Below are positions 13,124 through 25,229 of a stretch of 64,000 nucleotides of DNA, in pieces. The position numbers were made by a program, and so were the translations under genes. This DNA comes from Lutjanus erythropterus (taxonomy: Eukaryota; Chordata; Actinopteri; Lutjaniformes; Lutjanidae). Within the stretch, counting starts at the first letter, position 1, and the number at the start of each line of letters is the position of its first letter. The notes under the pieces are model-generated. The model saw only the letters and a list, made by a program, of their open reading frames with translations, was not told the DNA's origin and ran no database searches. The DNA is taken from assembly GCA_020091685.1 (NCBI GenBank), contig CM034609.1, forward strand, positions 16,256,204-16,320,203, read 5' to 3'.

Positions 13124-13502
13124 GTCTCAGGGTGCTAGGCAAGCCTGGGAGGTTAGTGGAGGCAAAACAAGACAAGATAGTTAGGGCGACTGATACTCCC
13201 TGCAGACAACAACAGTGATTTGAGAATAAACAGGTCAGATTGGCTCTCAGGAAATAAACTCCGACAAGCTTTAATTTAGGAGAGAAACGTGTAAAAGTCG
13301 CTGAAGGAGAGACGAGCAGAGATTGTCTATTAGCTCACTAATGAGGCTTAGCTGCTCTCATGAAGCAGCTTGGCGGCGCAGACGAGCAGTTTTTTTTTTT
13401 TTTTACCGACACAAACTACACAGCGGTTTTTCAGGTGAGCACAGACCGCGTACAGACAGGTGAGAGTAACCGTCCGGCAGCTGTAACAGTGACACATATT
13501 AC

Positions 13503-13595
13503 CTGTTGGACATAATCGTGACCGCTGCGGTGCAAACACGCTCCCCCACATACACAGTCCAGCGCCACACTCGATAATGAGCAACATTTAACGCC
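13503..13595 (-). other. Noncoding first exon/promoter of the KLHL gene (putative)
   Basis: On the minus strand the text CCAACAG|gtaata gives a splice donor with the exon ending at 13503. A matching acceptor, cctcccag|GCTTGCC, starts the next exon at 13144, 21 bases before the start codon. The start of this first exon is not determined. The region to about 13660 has several CpGs and two CCGGAAGT-like ETS sites (acttccgggtt at about 13653). Confidence 0.5.
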
Positions 13596-13885
13596 TCTCA
13601 CAGGAGGCTCCGCCCACCTCTACGGCACGGTTCAAGATACGTCGCCTCCCGGTACTTCCGGGTTCGTTTCAAGGAACCTGAAAGCAGAGCATTATATGCT
13701 CCAAACTTAAATGTTCTTGCATTTCTTGCAAAAGTTTAAAAGAGGCGTAGATGTAAGTTGCTCTCTATGTGATTTACATCCTAAAACGTGCTCTCATTTA
13801 TTTTGGTCTTGTGAAAGAATTGCGGACAGATATTGAGAACGTCATAGCTGTTCACATTTTCACTTTTGCGCTTTACTATAGAGAC

Positions 13886-14265
13886 ATTGGGCTCTATCTT
13901 GCGGCGATGTACAGCGCAAGTGGAAAGCGTGAGGCGCAATGGAGTTAATTTATTCAAGGTGTGTCCAAATCCACTTTTTCCGGCCTGTCCCGCCCCTCGC
14001 GCCAGCAGCGCGTGGCGGGATACATCTATTAGGTGTGCCCAAGTGTCCTGATTAATTCATGGCGAGTTTTGCCCAAACATGCAATAAACCAATCAGAAAC
14101 TCGCCTCTCATCACCTTTAAGAATCAGGTGCGCCATTGGAACAAGTGGTGGCAGTATGACAGCGGAGTTGCACGGATTTTCAGGCAAGGAGACAGAGATT
14201 CGAGAAATGAAAGCATGAAAGTGTGGAATAATTGAAGACGACAGGACGCCTCCAAAGCAAACAGT
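13886..14265. repeat. GC-richer nonautonomous element, Harbinger-like (putative)
   Basis: Starts 'gggctctatcttgcggcg' and contains many 'gcgcaa', 'gcgcgtggcg' and 'gcgccattgg' words. This vocabulary is typical of a teleost nonautonomous DNA element that begins 'gggctctat'. A second member-like segment is at 58850-59500. The class assignment is inference. Confidence 0.5.
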
Positions 14266-14269
14266 AATA

Positions 14270-14926
14270 CAATGAACCCTACAAGTCATGCAGATATGTA
14301 ACTGGTTATGTTTTACTCTGAAGCACCTTGACATTGTTATATTTTATGATTCACTACTATTATCATCATAATCAAGCTACTGCGCTGGCTGAGGAGCTGG
14401 GGAGAGATGAGAGGTGAACGTACCCAGCGGGTATATCCAACAAGCATTGGGTTCTGACAGAAACACACATACCTTTTTCTTCCTGGGCTGGACTGGTCTC
14501 AAGGTCAGATGTAATGTCCCACTTGTTCTAAATGTAATTTCCTGTTGCAATAACCTGTTTATGGACTGAATCTGGTGCCTGCCCTCTAAATATGTGATTA
14601 TAAATAAGACTAAGGAAGTGACTTTAAAAAAAATAATCATCTGACATCTGACAACATCTGAATCGTCGCCTGGTGGCTGGCTGCAATATAGGCGTTTAAG
14701 CCACCTCCTCTGTGTTAGTAGATGGGACATGCTGCAAACCAAAACCAAAACGTACGCATCAAATATTTTTTTTTTCCCAAGATAGTTTCTGTCATTTTAA
14801 GTAATCATACTGATGTATGTTCAGGTGTTAATTTTCTTAAATTTGCTTTTAATTTGATGTTGTAAAAAGGAGGTTTCACATCATGATTGACAGCTGAGCC
14901 TGGAGACCTTATTTTGCATACATTTC
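14270..14926. other. Gene-free spacer between the KLHL promoter and anks4b
   Basis: AT-rich sequence with no ORF that has a recognisable domain or splice context. It ends at the likely anks4b poly(A) site. Confidence 0.5.
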
Positions 14927-14932
14927 TTTATT
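14927..14932 (-). terminator. Polyadenylation signal AATAAA, candidate for anks4b
   Basis: TTTATT on the plus strand lies about 410 bp downstream of the anks4b stop codon and is the first canonical hexamer I found in that direction. Confidence 0.45.
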
Positions 14933-15337
14933 TGACAATTATATTGTCAACAGTCAAAATTTATGGAGAGAAACAAACACAAATTTTATGGAAAACACTT
15001 TGTTTTTTCACTCATATTGCAGATGTTAAGATCAAGTTAATGGCCATGTATCTGTTCTTTCTTTAAAAAAATCATCCTGATTATCATTTTCTTGTCTTTT
15101 TCAACCAGATTATTGGCGACTGTTGTTGTGACACTTCTGCCATGCTGTAATTAGTTATATCAAGGATTACACTGGTTAAATAGAGCATTACACATTGTTA
15201 TTCCATCTCAAGACAAAATAAGTTTGATTGTGGGAATTGTTGTTGAGGACATAGTTTGCTGAATCATCAAGATACAGATTAATTTTTACAGTAAGTTTTA
15301 AACAAGATTACAAATTGCTGTCCATGTTTTTTTTAGC

Positions 15338-18300
15338 TCACAAGTTACTGTCCTTCATGATACCAGGAGACTCCAGCGCGTTCTTTCTGCGAGCGACAGC
15401 TTCCAAGATCTTCTTCCTGGGTCCCAGCTGGATGCGAATGCCTTTCAGGTCTTCATCAGAGCAAAGCATTAGTGCCTCCAGGTCCAGGTGCTCTTTGCTG
15501 AATGCAAGGGCAAACTCTGGCAAAGAGATGGAAGACAAGAACGCATCTAAAGGAGAGGTCTCCTCATCTTCATCATCATCCAGTCCCAGATCTTCCTGGT
15601 CCCAGGGCAGGTCGGCGTCACCACTCTCCTCGAAGCCAGCCAGGTCTTCATCCATCTCAGACAACTCATTCTGAACAAGGTAGCCAAGACTTTGGTTGTT
15701 CCCAGTGGGGATGTCCTCTGATTCCACACCCATCTTCTTCATGAAGATCAGACCTCCGAGGCCGGGTCGGTTGAAGATGGACTGTTTAACTTGGCCTGAT
15801 TCTTCACCGTCGTCATCATCTTCGAAGCCTGCCGTTCCATCTTCATCTAACATGCCCTCATCCTGCTCACTGAAGACGTCCATGAACTCTGGCTTCTCAG
15901 ATGTTCCACCATCCTGTTTGAGGAAAATCACATTCCCATCCCCTCCTGATCTCTGCAGCGTGCCTTTATCTTTCTTTCCGAGCCTCTTTTGGAGTGTGCC
16001 TTTAACCCTGGCTGTAAGGGAGCCAGATGTATCAGCAGCAATAAGCTTGGAGAACTGCTCATTGACGCCGCTCATGGTGCCATCTGACAATGCTGATACG
16101 ACACTGGCCTCTGAAACAGACCCAGTACTGCTTGCTCCACGCTGCATTTTATCCATCTTGCTCTGGTGTTTCTTTTTCACCTTCTCACAGAGTTTCACAC
16201 GTTTCTCTGCTTCTTTGACGGCATCCTTCTTTAGATTGGCGACCTTCTTGGCATTTCGGTTGGTCTGCTGTGAGGCAGCGGCGTCCAGGAAGCGCACACA
16301 GTCCATGCGGTCGCGAGAAGCGGCAACGTCCATAGCTGTGTGGAATTCATTGTCCAGTGCAAAGAGGTTGGCACCGAAGTTGACCAGAAAGCTGAGGATG
16401 TGCATGTGGCCGTTGGCTGCAGCATGATGCAGTGGTGTGTTTCCCCAGATGTCACTCCTATTGGGGTCTCCTCTGTGTGACACAAAAGAAAGATATGATT
16501 AAAGCCTCATAGTTCTCTTATTGTTTGTAATGGAAAGAAAGCCCAATGTTTCTCAGCAAGCTTTATTTTGAAAGTCTAACTGGATGTTGCATATGTGTGA
16601 TAACACATATGAGAATGCACGTTCTTTTCACACCTAGGCGAGGCAAAACGTAATACTGTCACGGTGGACTGCGGGTCTATTACACACTGTGGCGTGAAGC
16701 CGAGTTGCATTATCAGTCTTCTCATCTAACTCTCTGTAAGAAAACAAATACCTCAATTTCTCACAATGACAGATTATTCCTTTAAATGTCAGGGAGGCCT
16801 AATAAAATAAAATCTTTCATATAAAAAACATTCTTACAGCATTTAACGAAATAATACCAAACTGGGCTGAAGATAATTGGTAAACTATTAAGATTTAAAG
16901 TCCTCCAGTGCTGCGCCTCTGTGTCACAGCCATAAACGTCTTGATTGCTTTATTCCTGCAACAACTTGTCATAAATACCTGCTCGTGCTGGTAATGACAA
17001 AAGTGGAAATGCTCTGGTTAGTTTTGCCACGTAGGTGAGAAGAACGTTACGCCCTGCTGAGTATCTTCCAAAAATCTATTCTGAACCTCATGTTTCAGTA
17101 AGAATGCTGTGCTAGATTTTAGCCTGTCTTTTGTTGTGTTGAATGAGACATGAAGGTGGGGGTGGTGGGGAGAGATAAAGGCCTCTTTTGTTTTAGAGGA
17201 TGCTTTTGGCTGATTGAACATTTGGCTCAGCTCATGGGAGAGAGCAGTCTAAAGAGAGGAATAAAGTTTAGCTCATTATATTAGAGTGAACAACATGTGA
17301 GCACCAGCAGGTGTTGTCATGACCCAGAAGAAGTCCTAAATAACTGAAGCTCAGTATGAAAATGCATGAAACACATTATATTTCTGCCATAAAATTAATT
17401 GAACAATATGTTAACCTTTGTTCACTAAACACTATTTATGGTGTTACTGATGATTTTGGCCCAGTTTTAGAGCATTATGCACAAGGGTGATTGTTTCATG
17501 CTATGGTTTGTGGGGATAATAAACTTGTCCCAGTTGCAGCAAAGATGGTGGGGTTCATGAGTCAGTTTACTACATTATAGCTGCAATAAAATAACATCAC
17601 TAATATAGCTGTAATAAATGAATACAGCTACAATAAAATAATGTAGCTAAAATAAATACAACAGTACAGCCACACTACAGTATTATAGCTATGTGTGCAT
17701 TAGGAAGAGAATTGAGTAATGCAAAAGTTAATTTTCCTTGTAAATAATTGCTTACATTTATTATTAAATAACTAGTAACTGTAACGAATCACAAAATAGT
17801 AACTGTAACTAATTGCTAAATTTCAGCAACTTGCCCAACACCGGTTTCCTGCCTGAGGTGCACAGTGTGAGGAGAGACAGAGAGATGTTGTGGTGCTGCC
17901 AGAGCAGTGCTGACTAAGATTATAACATGTATGGGAGTAAATTGCAATTTGTTTGTCAAACATGATTTGTTTATATTTCTGTCTTCCCCCTGGTAGTCTG
18001 AACAACTCATAAGATTTATCGCTAGTCTCTTAATATGGTTGCAGTAAAAAAAGAAGAGGCCTGTAGCTATAGGCAGTGGATCAAACCTCTAGGAGGCACA
18101 CTGAGGGGAGCATGCAGTTTCAAGCCTAGAAAAGGCACAATTTTGCTTCTATGAAGGTGCTTTGTCACAATACAGAATGTCATTAAGTAATATTGATTAG
18201 ACATCAGCAGAGTGGTTATATTAAAATTTTTTGATTGAAATTATTGCCAGGGATGTATCCTACCATCCCCACCCAATTCTACCCCCTTAATTATACACAT

Positions 18301-18677
18301 TAGAATTTGCATTAAAATGTATATCTGTATGTTTTAATGCAACAATATAGTCAGGCTGATCTGTCAAGCTTTCTCAAAACATGTCAGTAAACTTCAGAGC
18401 ACTAAAGTAACAACCATGAGATAAAGCTTGCTATGACCACAGGTTATTTCAGTATCTGGGTGTAGGCTATGTGTGAGATGAAGCACAGGCGATAGAGAGG
18501 AGTGTATTGTTCTTACTCTCTGCTGCATATGAGCTGAAGAGCATCGACATGTCCATGGAAAGCAGCCAGTAAGGTGGGAGTCATGCCATCCTCATCCGGA
18601 GTGTTCAGGTCCTTCCTCGTGGCCTCCTTCAAGAGGTCCAAGTATCCATCAATCGCTGCTTTGTGGTACCTAGACAT
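15338..18677 (-). CDS. anks4b: Ankyrin repeat and SAM domain-containing protein 4B, 431 aa
   Basis: Scaffold of the intermicrovillar adhesion complex of brush borders; in mammals it binds harmonin (USH1C) and MYO7B. Two coding exons: 18517-18677 (start codon at 18677, [19 protein letters not shown]) and 15338-16472 (TGA at 15338-15340); the join gives Glu54. Ankyrin repeats fill residues ~1-130 ([45 protein letters not shown]). A basic linker follows ([20 protein letters not shown]), then an acidic region with [10 protein letters not shown] and [24 protein letters not shown] domain lies at ~355-420 ([23 protein letters not shown]). The C-terminus DSNL fits a class I PDZ ligand. USH1G (SANS) is the close paralogue. 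ANKS4B is preferred for its IQLGPRKK-type SAM text, the single coding intron, and its neighbour uqcrc2 (both lie on human 16p12). Confidence 0.9.
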
Positions 18678-20133
18678 CTCTTAAAAGATCAGAAAAGGTT
18701 GAAACAAATCTGTCACTTTCTTTCCCCCTCTACTCCTGACGGACCCACGGACAGACGCGAATGCAGACCCGAGCAAACAAAGAGATCACTGGGCGTCACA
18801 TATCAGCAGCTTCAGAGCCATAAAACAAAAGCAAAGTCCAGTTCACTGCTGTCAGCTGCACAGTTTTCTGGAACAGGATTACTGCTCAAGACCATGACTT
18901 ATTTGTTCCAGTGTTATAAGGAAAAAATTGAGGCACTCTCCTAATTTATAGTACTTTTTTTTTTTTAACTCTACTTCTAAACAGTTTAAAAGATTATTGC
19001 TTTACCCACATTTTTAATTACTGATTCATAGAAAGGAAATGAGGAAATGAAAGCTGAGATTGATATTAACATATTGGCTGTCCTGTATATAACAAGAATT
19101 TACAGCACAGAAAATGTGTTTAAAGTAGTTTAAATTAGAGTGCTCCTGATGGAGTGATGTGAGGCAGGAAAGCAAAACAAAACAAAGTACCTTTCTATAG
19201 TCATATTGGTGCAAAAGCAATGCATAAATCAAATTGAAGAGGTCTATTTTTTTTCCATCCCAGCTCAAAAATGACAATATCTACCTCTAGAATACTTGAA
19301 TAGTTAAGTTCTTCTCCCCCAAAATCTGTATGATGTTGCCCTACCAACTAACTAACTAAAAAGTGTCTAAATAAGAAGAATATTGATCTATGATTTTTAT
19401 CAGCCTAATTTTTAACCATGAAATGTTTGCCATTTTACATGAAAAACTGCTTAAACAATTAGTCTGTTATCCAAACAGTTGCTGAACATTTTTTGATAAT
19501 TAACTTATTAACCAGCCTATCCAGCCTTTTATGCCCCAATATGCTGAGTATTTCATAAAGGTTCTTCCCTGTAAAATAAAATAATTTGTAAATTAACATA
19601 CTTGTTATTTTACTTTTTAAAAATACTTTTTTCTTTTTCAATGTTGGATTGATTTGCTATCAAATAATTGTAGTGGATTACAAAGTAAAGTATTCACCTG
19701 CAAATTGTACTGGCATACTGTACAATACAATAATAGTTAAAAGAAAGAGAGACAGACAGAGAGAGAAAGAAATATATGGTTCTCATGCTTCCACTGCTTC
19801 ACTCTCCAGTCCATAGAAGGACTGAAGGGAACCCCAGACCCGCGAAGATCTCTGATTATTTTTAACGGAAATCATAATCTTTGCCCCACTCTAATAATGT
19901 TTTCCGTCCCCAAATCAACTCAGAATTTATCCACAGCGTTTTCACATCATCAAACATAACTGATTTGTATAAAATGCACAATGAAGAAACAAGGGTTCCC
20001 TTCTAACACGACCATCCAGTAGGTGGTTGTGATGCATCTTTTTGATTTGCTAAACTCCAATAGGAAAAAGACGAAGAAGAAAAAAAAGGGGGCGGGGAGG
20101 AATGTCTAGAAGGGAACCCTTGATTTGAGAAAC

Positions 20134-20143
20134 TCTCGCGAGA
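20134..20143. promoter_or_regulatory. TCTCGCGAGA palindromic promoter element, copy 1
   Basis: Exact 10-bp palindrome TCTCGCGAGA, a known element of CpG-rich TATA-less promoters (reported as the binding site of BANP). It lies about 500 bp upstream of the slc25a17 start codon. Confidence 0.7.
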
Positions 20144-20298
20144 TTTGTAATTTGTTTTCCCTTCTGGCAATCACTAGTTATGTTTTATAACGTGACAACA
20201 ATAAATAATATAATTCTGTTAATATTAGGGTACTTTTAGGGGCAGAAAACACGTGCTTAAGGTAAGTGAAAGATCGTGGTTTGTGTTAAAATGATCAC

Positions 20299-20308
20299 TC
20301 TCGCGAGA
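20299..20308. promoter_or_regulatory. TCTCGCGAGA palindromic promoter element, copy 2
   Basis: Second exact TCTCGCGAGA, 165 bp after the first and about 330 bp upstream of the slc25a17 start codon. Confidence 0.7.
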
Positions 20309-20639
20309 TCACAGCTATTGGGTTCCCTTCTAGACACGACCAAAAACAAGGAATAGTCGGAAAAGAAGACGAAGAAGAAGAAGTTGTTAATCCGGCTCGA
20401 CCAATGAATGGGGCCAGAAGGGAGGAAACATTGCTCGACAGTTTTCTTTCTCTATCTGGACACGTTTGAGCCTGCAAATACCATGAAGTCGTAGCTGCCA
20501 ATGTTGGTCTAATTCTCCAAACAGCTCCGCGAAGCTAGAAAAACCGGACCGACCAGTAGCTATCTCCCCTCGGGTTCCTCCGCGGTTACATCCCGGTGTT
20601 TGGTGCGTGCGTTCTGACAGAGCCGGAGACGCTGCAGAG

Positions 20640-23600
20640 ATGTCCGGCAACAGTGGCTCGACTATCGGCCTTCTGTCTTACGAGACTCTGGTCCATGCTG
20701 TGGCAGGTGCAACGGTGAGCTGGGATAAAGTTCACTTACAAGAGATCTCCTAACTTTAGCTAGCTGCATGTGGGGCAGTGGGAGAACATTTTGACATTTT
20801 GTTTTGTATTTTTTAATTGTCGGTGTCATTGCAATGCGTTGTGTTTTAGGGGAGTGTGACAGCTATGACCGTCTTCTTCCCTTTGGACACAGCCAAAAGC
20901 AGACTGCAGGGTGAGTTGAAGGTCTTATCATCTTGACCAGAGGTCACCTGATAGCAACAACACTAAACAGAGTTAAACGACTTTAGTGGCTAGGCTTCAT
21001 TCATTATGGAGTAACTACAAACCCCAGTTTCAAAAAGTTGGGACACTGTGTAAAACAGAATGCAATGATCTTCAACCCTTTTTGATTAATATTGAGTTGA
21101 GTACATCATTAAAGACAAGATATTTAATGTTCAAACTGATTAACTTTATTGTTTTTTGTGGCATTTTTACCACTGTGTAATATCACAATTTATTTTTACA
21201 ACAGTCTGTAAGTTTGGGAACTGAGGACTCTAATTGTTGAAGTTTTGAAAGTGAAATTCTTTCCTGTCCTTGCTCTTTACAACTTAAGGTGCTCAATAGT
21301 CCAGGGTCTCATTTGTCATTTTTTGCTCCTCATGATGCACCACACATTTTCAGTGGGAGACAGGTCTGGACTGCAGACAGGTCAGTCTAGTACCTGAACT
21401 CTTTAATTACGAAGCCACACTGTTGTAACACAAGCTGAATGTATCTTGACAGGTGGGAGTCAAACTGGCAGCTGCTGCAGAGGACCGATAGCCTCGGTAC
21501 ATGGGGCACATGCTCTACTAACTGAGCTGCAGGGGTGCCCCAGTTTATCAGTTTGAACATTAAATGTCTTGTCTTTGCACTGTATTCAGTCGAATACAGT
21601 GCAAAAGTATTTGCAAATCATTGTCTTCTGCTTTTATTTATTCTGTTTTAGTTGTAGAGATGTCTGCCCTCTCTGTAATCTGATGGAATTGGATGGCACT
21701 CGGCTTGTGGGACTAAAAGCTCCAACAAAATGCATTTGAAAAACTCAACAGTAATGTCTCTATTCAGAAATCATGACCCGGTTATTTAAGCTAATCCACA
21801 GATCTTGTTGTGAGAAGTTTCATTGTTGGAACTGTTTTTTTTATAAGCATGCCTCTACTCAGCATGTGATGTAAACATTCATTGCATCAGCCTTGGCTGA
21901 GCTGAAACCTCTCATCCTTGAGCTGATGCAGGCTTCTTTCTGCACGGTGATTCAGTTAGCAGGTGTAGTTGGGTAGAGGTCCTGGATTTTTCATTCAGAC
22001 TTTCTTAAAGCTTCTCCAGAGCCACAGAAAACATTCTTATCTGACTGTTGAGGCAGAGCAGCACTCCTCACAACCATTTCACTTATCTTGGTAGAGTTGC
22101 CCTTCGGTGTTCACGTAGTTCTGAATTCTGCTGTTTTTGTGTTTATTTTTCAGTGGATGAGAAGCGAAAGTCTAAGTCTACTCCTGTCATCCTGGCTGAG
22201 ATCGCAAAGGAGGAAGGCTTGTAAGTGTAGTACTTTCACAGACATTGCTGTGTTACAACAACACCAAAAGCAAAGCAAAAGACCATTAAGACATAGTAAA
22301 AATAAGAACAGTAAAAGAGATAAGAATAATGAAAATAAGAAAAAAAAACATCAACAAAAATAAATAGGAATAAAGAGGAAAAGATGCACAGATGATATCC
22401 TGCAATGTTGCTTTGTCAACATAAATAAATAAAAGGAATAAAATGGATAAAAGGACTACATCACATAATGTCAATATGAATAAATATAAATCAAGAATGA
22501 AAAGATTAAAAAGATGATGTCAGACAAAAAGCTGAATTGTCACTATGAAGTGTCAGTTTGTCAGTAAATTAATTGTTAATCAATAAATGCCTTAAACTCT
22601 TTTTTTTTTTTTTTTTAATAACAAAACTTCTTTGGTTCCTGTGTCTCAAATGTGTATATTTCCTGTTTTTTTTACATCTTCTAAAAATAAACTGACTCTC
22701 CACCACTTCTCCCAGTCTGTCTCTGTACAGAGGTTGGTTACCAGTCATCTCCAGCCTCTGCTGCTCCAACTTCGTCTACTTCTACACCTTCAACACACTG
22801 AAGAAGCTGGCAGCATCCGGTCCAGGCAAGTCCAGACCCGGGAAGGACCTGCTCATGGGGATCGTATCAGGTAAACGCACATACGGTAAAACTAATGACA
22901 ACCAAAGACTGGGGGACTTAAAGGTGCATTGTGGAGTTTTCATTTAACAAACTTAAGTTATGTTTTGGTTGGTAATGGTGAAGTTTCCCAGGGTCGTATC
23001 TGTCCAGCAAGCAGTCCAAAACTCAAAAACCTGCAGTTTACAAGAAGCTAACAATGTGTTTTTCGTGCAGGGGTGGTGAACGTGATCCTGACCACTCCCA
23101 TGTGGGTGGTCAACACTCGACTGAAGCTGCAGGGGGTGAAGTTCAGAAATGAAGACCTTCAGCAGACCCAGTACAGGGGCATATTTGGTGTGTGATTATA
23201 TATCTGCATTATCGTTAAGCAGTTGAGATATGTTTTTTTTTTTATTGCTGCACATTTACAAATCCCTTCTGTGTTTGGGTTTTTTTTCCTCTCAGATGCT
23301 TTCTCACAGATCATAGCCAATGAGGGAGTGGGAACTCTGTGGAGCAGCACTCTGCCCTCTCTCCTCCTCGTCCTCAACCCGGCTGTGCAGTTCATGTTTT
23401 ACGAGGCCATGAAGAGGAAAGCAGGGAAAGGAGGGAGGAAGGTATGAGGACACAAGAAAGACATTGTTGCATTATTAAAAGCTACAGTAATGAGTCAGCC
23501 TTGACTCCTTTTTGACTGGGATGAATCATCTGTTTGTTTTCAGCAGCTGTGATGGAAGTCAGGATTTTTCAAACAATGTCACTGTATGAACTGTGTGTGA

Positions 23601-25229
23601 GACTTTTCAGACGTGTAGAAGAACATAACATTAATCAACATCGATTTGATTCTTTCAGATTTAAGCAGCCACTGAAGTTACAGCATAAATACCCACAGTG
23701 TCTCTTTTAATGAGCAGACGGTTTCGCCCTCTTTCACGCATCTGCAACTCGTCCGCTATTAACCAGAATAGCTAGTTAGTAATGACCAGGAGGCTCAGTA
23801 TTGGTACTAAATACCTTTTAAGGCACTGATGGTAATAACCCAGTGCCAAGTAGTATCAAAACTTCTCAAGTGAAACAATACCTGCAGTCAATACTTTTGG
23901 TACCCAGACCTAGAAAAAATGTTCATAAAGAGGAACCTTTGAAAAAAGATATCGAATGAAGTATTTCATTGGTATTGGTTTCACTGAAAGGATACTGGTG
24001 CTGGTTCTGTAGTCATTTTTAAAATGATACCCACACCTAATAATGACACTGGTCTGATGTCATCTTGTAGTCTAACAATTTGTGGAAACACTGAGTATGA
24101 GGGGGTTAAATCTTTTGTCTCCTACCACAGATATCCTCAGCAGAGATCTTTGTCATCGGAGCCATTGCCAAGGCCATTGCTACCACCGCAACATATCCTC
24201 TTCAGACAGTTCAGGCCATTCTGAGGGTAAATATGTTACAAAAAATGAAAACGACAATGAATTGATCCTTCTGAAATTCCCCGTGTAGCCAAACCCTGAT
24301 AAACCTTAATCCTCTGTTCCAAGTCGGGGTCGTGGGTCAGAAATCTGTTTGCCTGCAGTCAGTTTTTACATGCTTCTGTATGAAATGGCTTATTTATTGG
24401 TGCTTATCACATAACAACAAAGACTAGACTCAACTGTCATGTTTAATCTCGGGCTGCAATGTCTATAAAATGTCAGAAAATCGTCCATCACAGTTTTTCA
24501 ACGTCTGAAGTGACGTTTTTAAATGTGTTGTTTTGTTGGACCAGAATCAAAGATATTTAGTTAAATATGATATAAATTGAGAAAAGCAATAATAATATTA
24601 ATAATTCTCTTTTACTACGTTTACCAGCCCAACATGTCATTTTACTTGCCCGGGGCAAGCGGACAATCAAAAATATGTATATGAGTATTTTACCATCCAT
24701 ATTTTTTCTTCACATCACATACATTGCAGTGTTTGATGGCAAGAGAAGAATAAAGCATTTTTAATCAGTGTGACTTCATTGGAAAAAAACAAACTTGAAA
24801 CTGTTTTGGCACTTCTATATAAAAATAAACAAATCTGTGCAGAACATTTTTTAGGAGCTTAAGAAACTTATGATGAATAAAGATAACCTGCTTTATGTCC
24901 TCTCATCAGTTCGGCCAGTACAGAAGTGATGGAAAGGGCGGCGTGATTGGAAGCATCTCAAACATCGTCTTGCTTCTCATGGAAAGAATTAAGTGAGTGC
25001 ATCTACAAACATAAACACAAAAACACCTGTAAAGATGTTATGCAGCCGGTCTCTAATATACATCTGTTCCTTTTATTACAGGAGGTATGGTGTTCTTGGT
25101 TTGTACAAAGGCCTGGAGGCCAAACTGCTACAGACAGTACTGACAGCTGCTCTCATGTTTGTTGTGTACGAGAAAATCACTGCTGCTACCTTCAAAGTCA
25201 TGGGCATGAACAAGAAACTGAAGCACTGA
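20640..25229 (+). CDS. slc25a17: Peroxisomal membrane carrier SLC25A17 (PMP34), 315 aa
   Basis: Peroxisomal antiporter of the mitochondrial carrier family; known substrates are CoA, FAD, NAD and related nucleotides. Nine coding exons, all in phase: 20640-20714, 20850-20910, 22154-22220, 22716-22870, 23071-23187, 23296-23441, 24131-24226, 24910-24992, 25082-25229 (TGA at 25227-25229). Three carrier repeats are visible: [10 protein letters not shown] starting at Pro36, [13 protein letters not shown] in the second, and [13 protein letters not shown] in the third (the acidic residue is replaced by Gln, as in mammalian SLC25A17). Other matching text: [47 protein letters not shown] and [20 protein letters not shown]. 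Human SLC25A17 is about 307 aa, so the gene looks full length. Start context is gagaATGT. The poly(A) site is uncertain. Confidence 0.95.
21010..21655 (-). mobile_element. Decayed Tc1/mariner-like transposon, copy 1 (with inserted SINE)
   Basis: The left end reads 'aaaaagttgggacactgtgt' and the right end has 'tttgcaaatcattgtcttct', matching the ends of the copy at 51829-52628. The segment near 21360 (aggtctggactgcagacagg), read on the minus strand, is a corrupted transposase C-terminal part (family pattern ...CLQSRP...). It is interrupted at 21452-21541 by a SINE. It is in slc25a17 intron 2 and non-functional. Confidence 0.65.
21452..21541 (-). repeat. tRNA-derived SINE fragment (5' tRNA-like part)
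   Basis: On the minus strand it begins ggggcacccctgcagctcag and continues with an A-box-like tagtagagcatgt and a B-box-like gtttgactccc. It matches the head of the SINE at 48053. It is only the tRNA-like part, inserted inside the Tc1 remnant; it is not a functional tRNA gene. Confidence 0.65.
21656..21850. repeat. MITE fragment of the 'aatcatgacccggtta' family
   Basis: 'cagaaatcatgacccggtta' and 'ccacagatcttgttgtgag' are shared with the elements at 28905-29460 and 43102-44083. Confidence 0.55.
24440..24620. repeat. ATTAAT-family MITE fragment in slc25a17 intron 7
   Basis: 'gggctgcaatgtctataaaa', 'gttgttttgttggaccagaa' and 'caaagatatttagtta' match the inner part of the MITE copies at 45830-46030. 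The terminal inverted repeats are not intact. Confidence 0.45.

Larger units (their letters stand above)
18700..20620. promoter_or_regulatory. Divergent intergenic region between anks4b and slc25a17
   Basis: About 1.96 kb between the two start codons, which face away from each other. The part near anks4b (18680-19780) is AT-rich with a GA-rich run at 19741-19770. The part near slc25a17 (19820-20620) has short direct and inverted repeats, a GC box (gggggcgggg at about 20089) and two CGCG elements. It holds no gene. The 5' UTR of slc25a17 probably lies within 20340-20639. Confidence 0.6.

Noticed and set aside
15696-16427. 243-aa plus-strand ORF
   Set aside because: Antisense shadow of anks4b exon 2; the sense frame is clearly the real protein.
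21470-21541. Possible tRNA gene on the minus strand
   Set aside because: It has A- and B-box-like text but no cloverleaf that closes, and it matches the head of the SINE at 48053.
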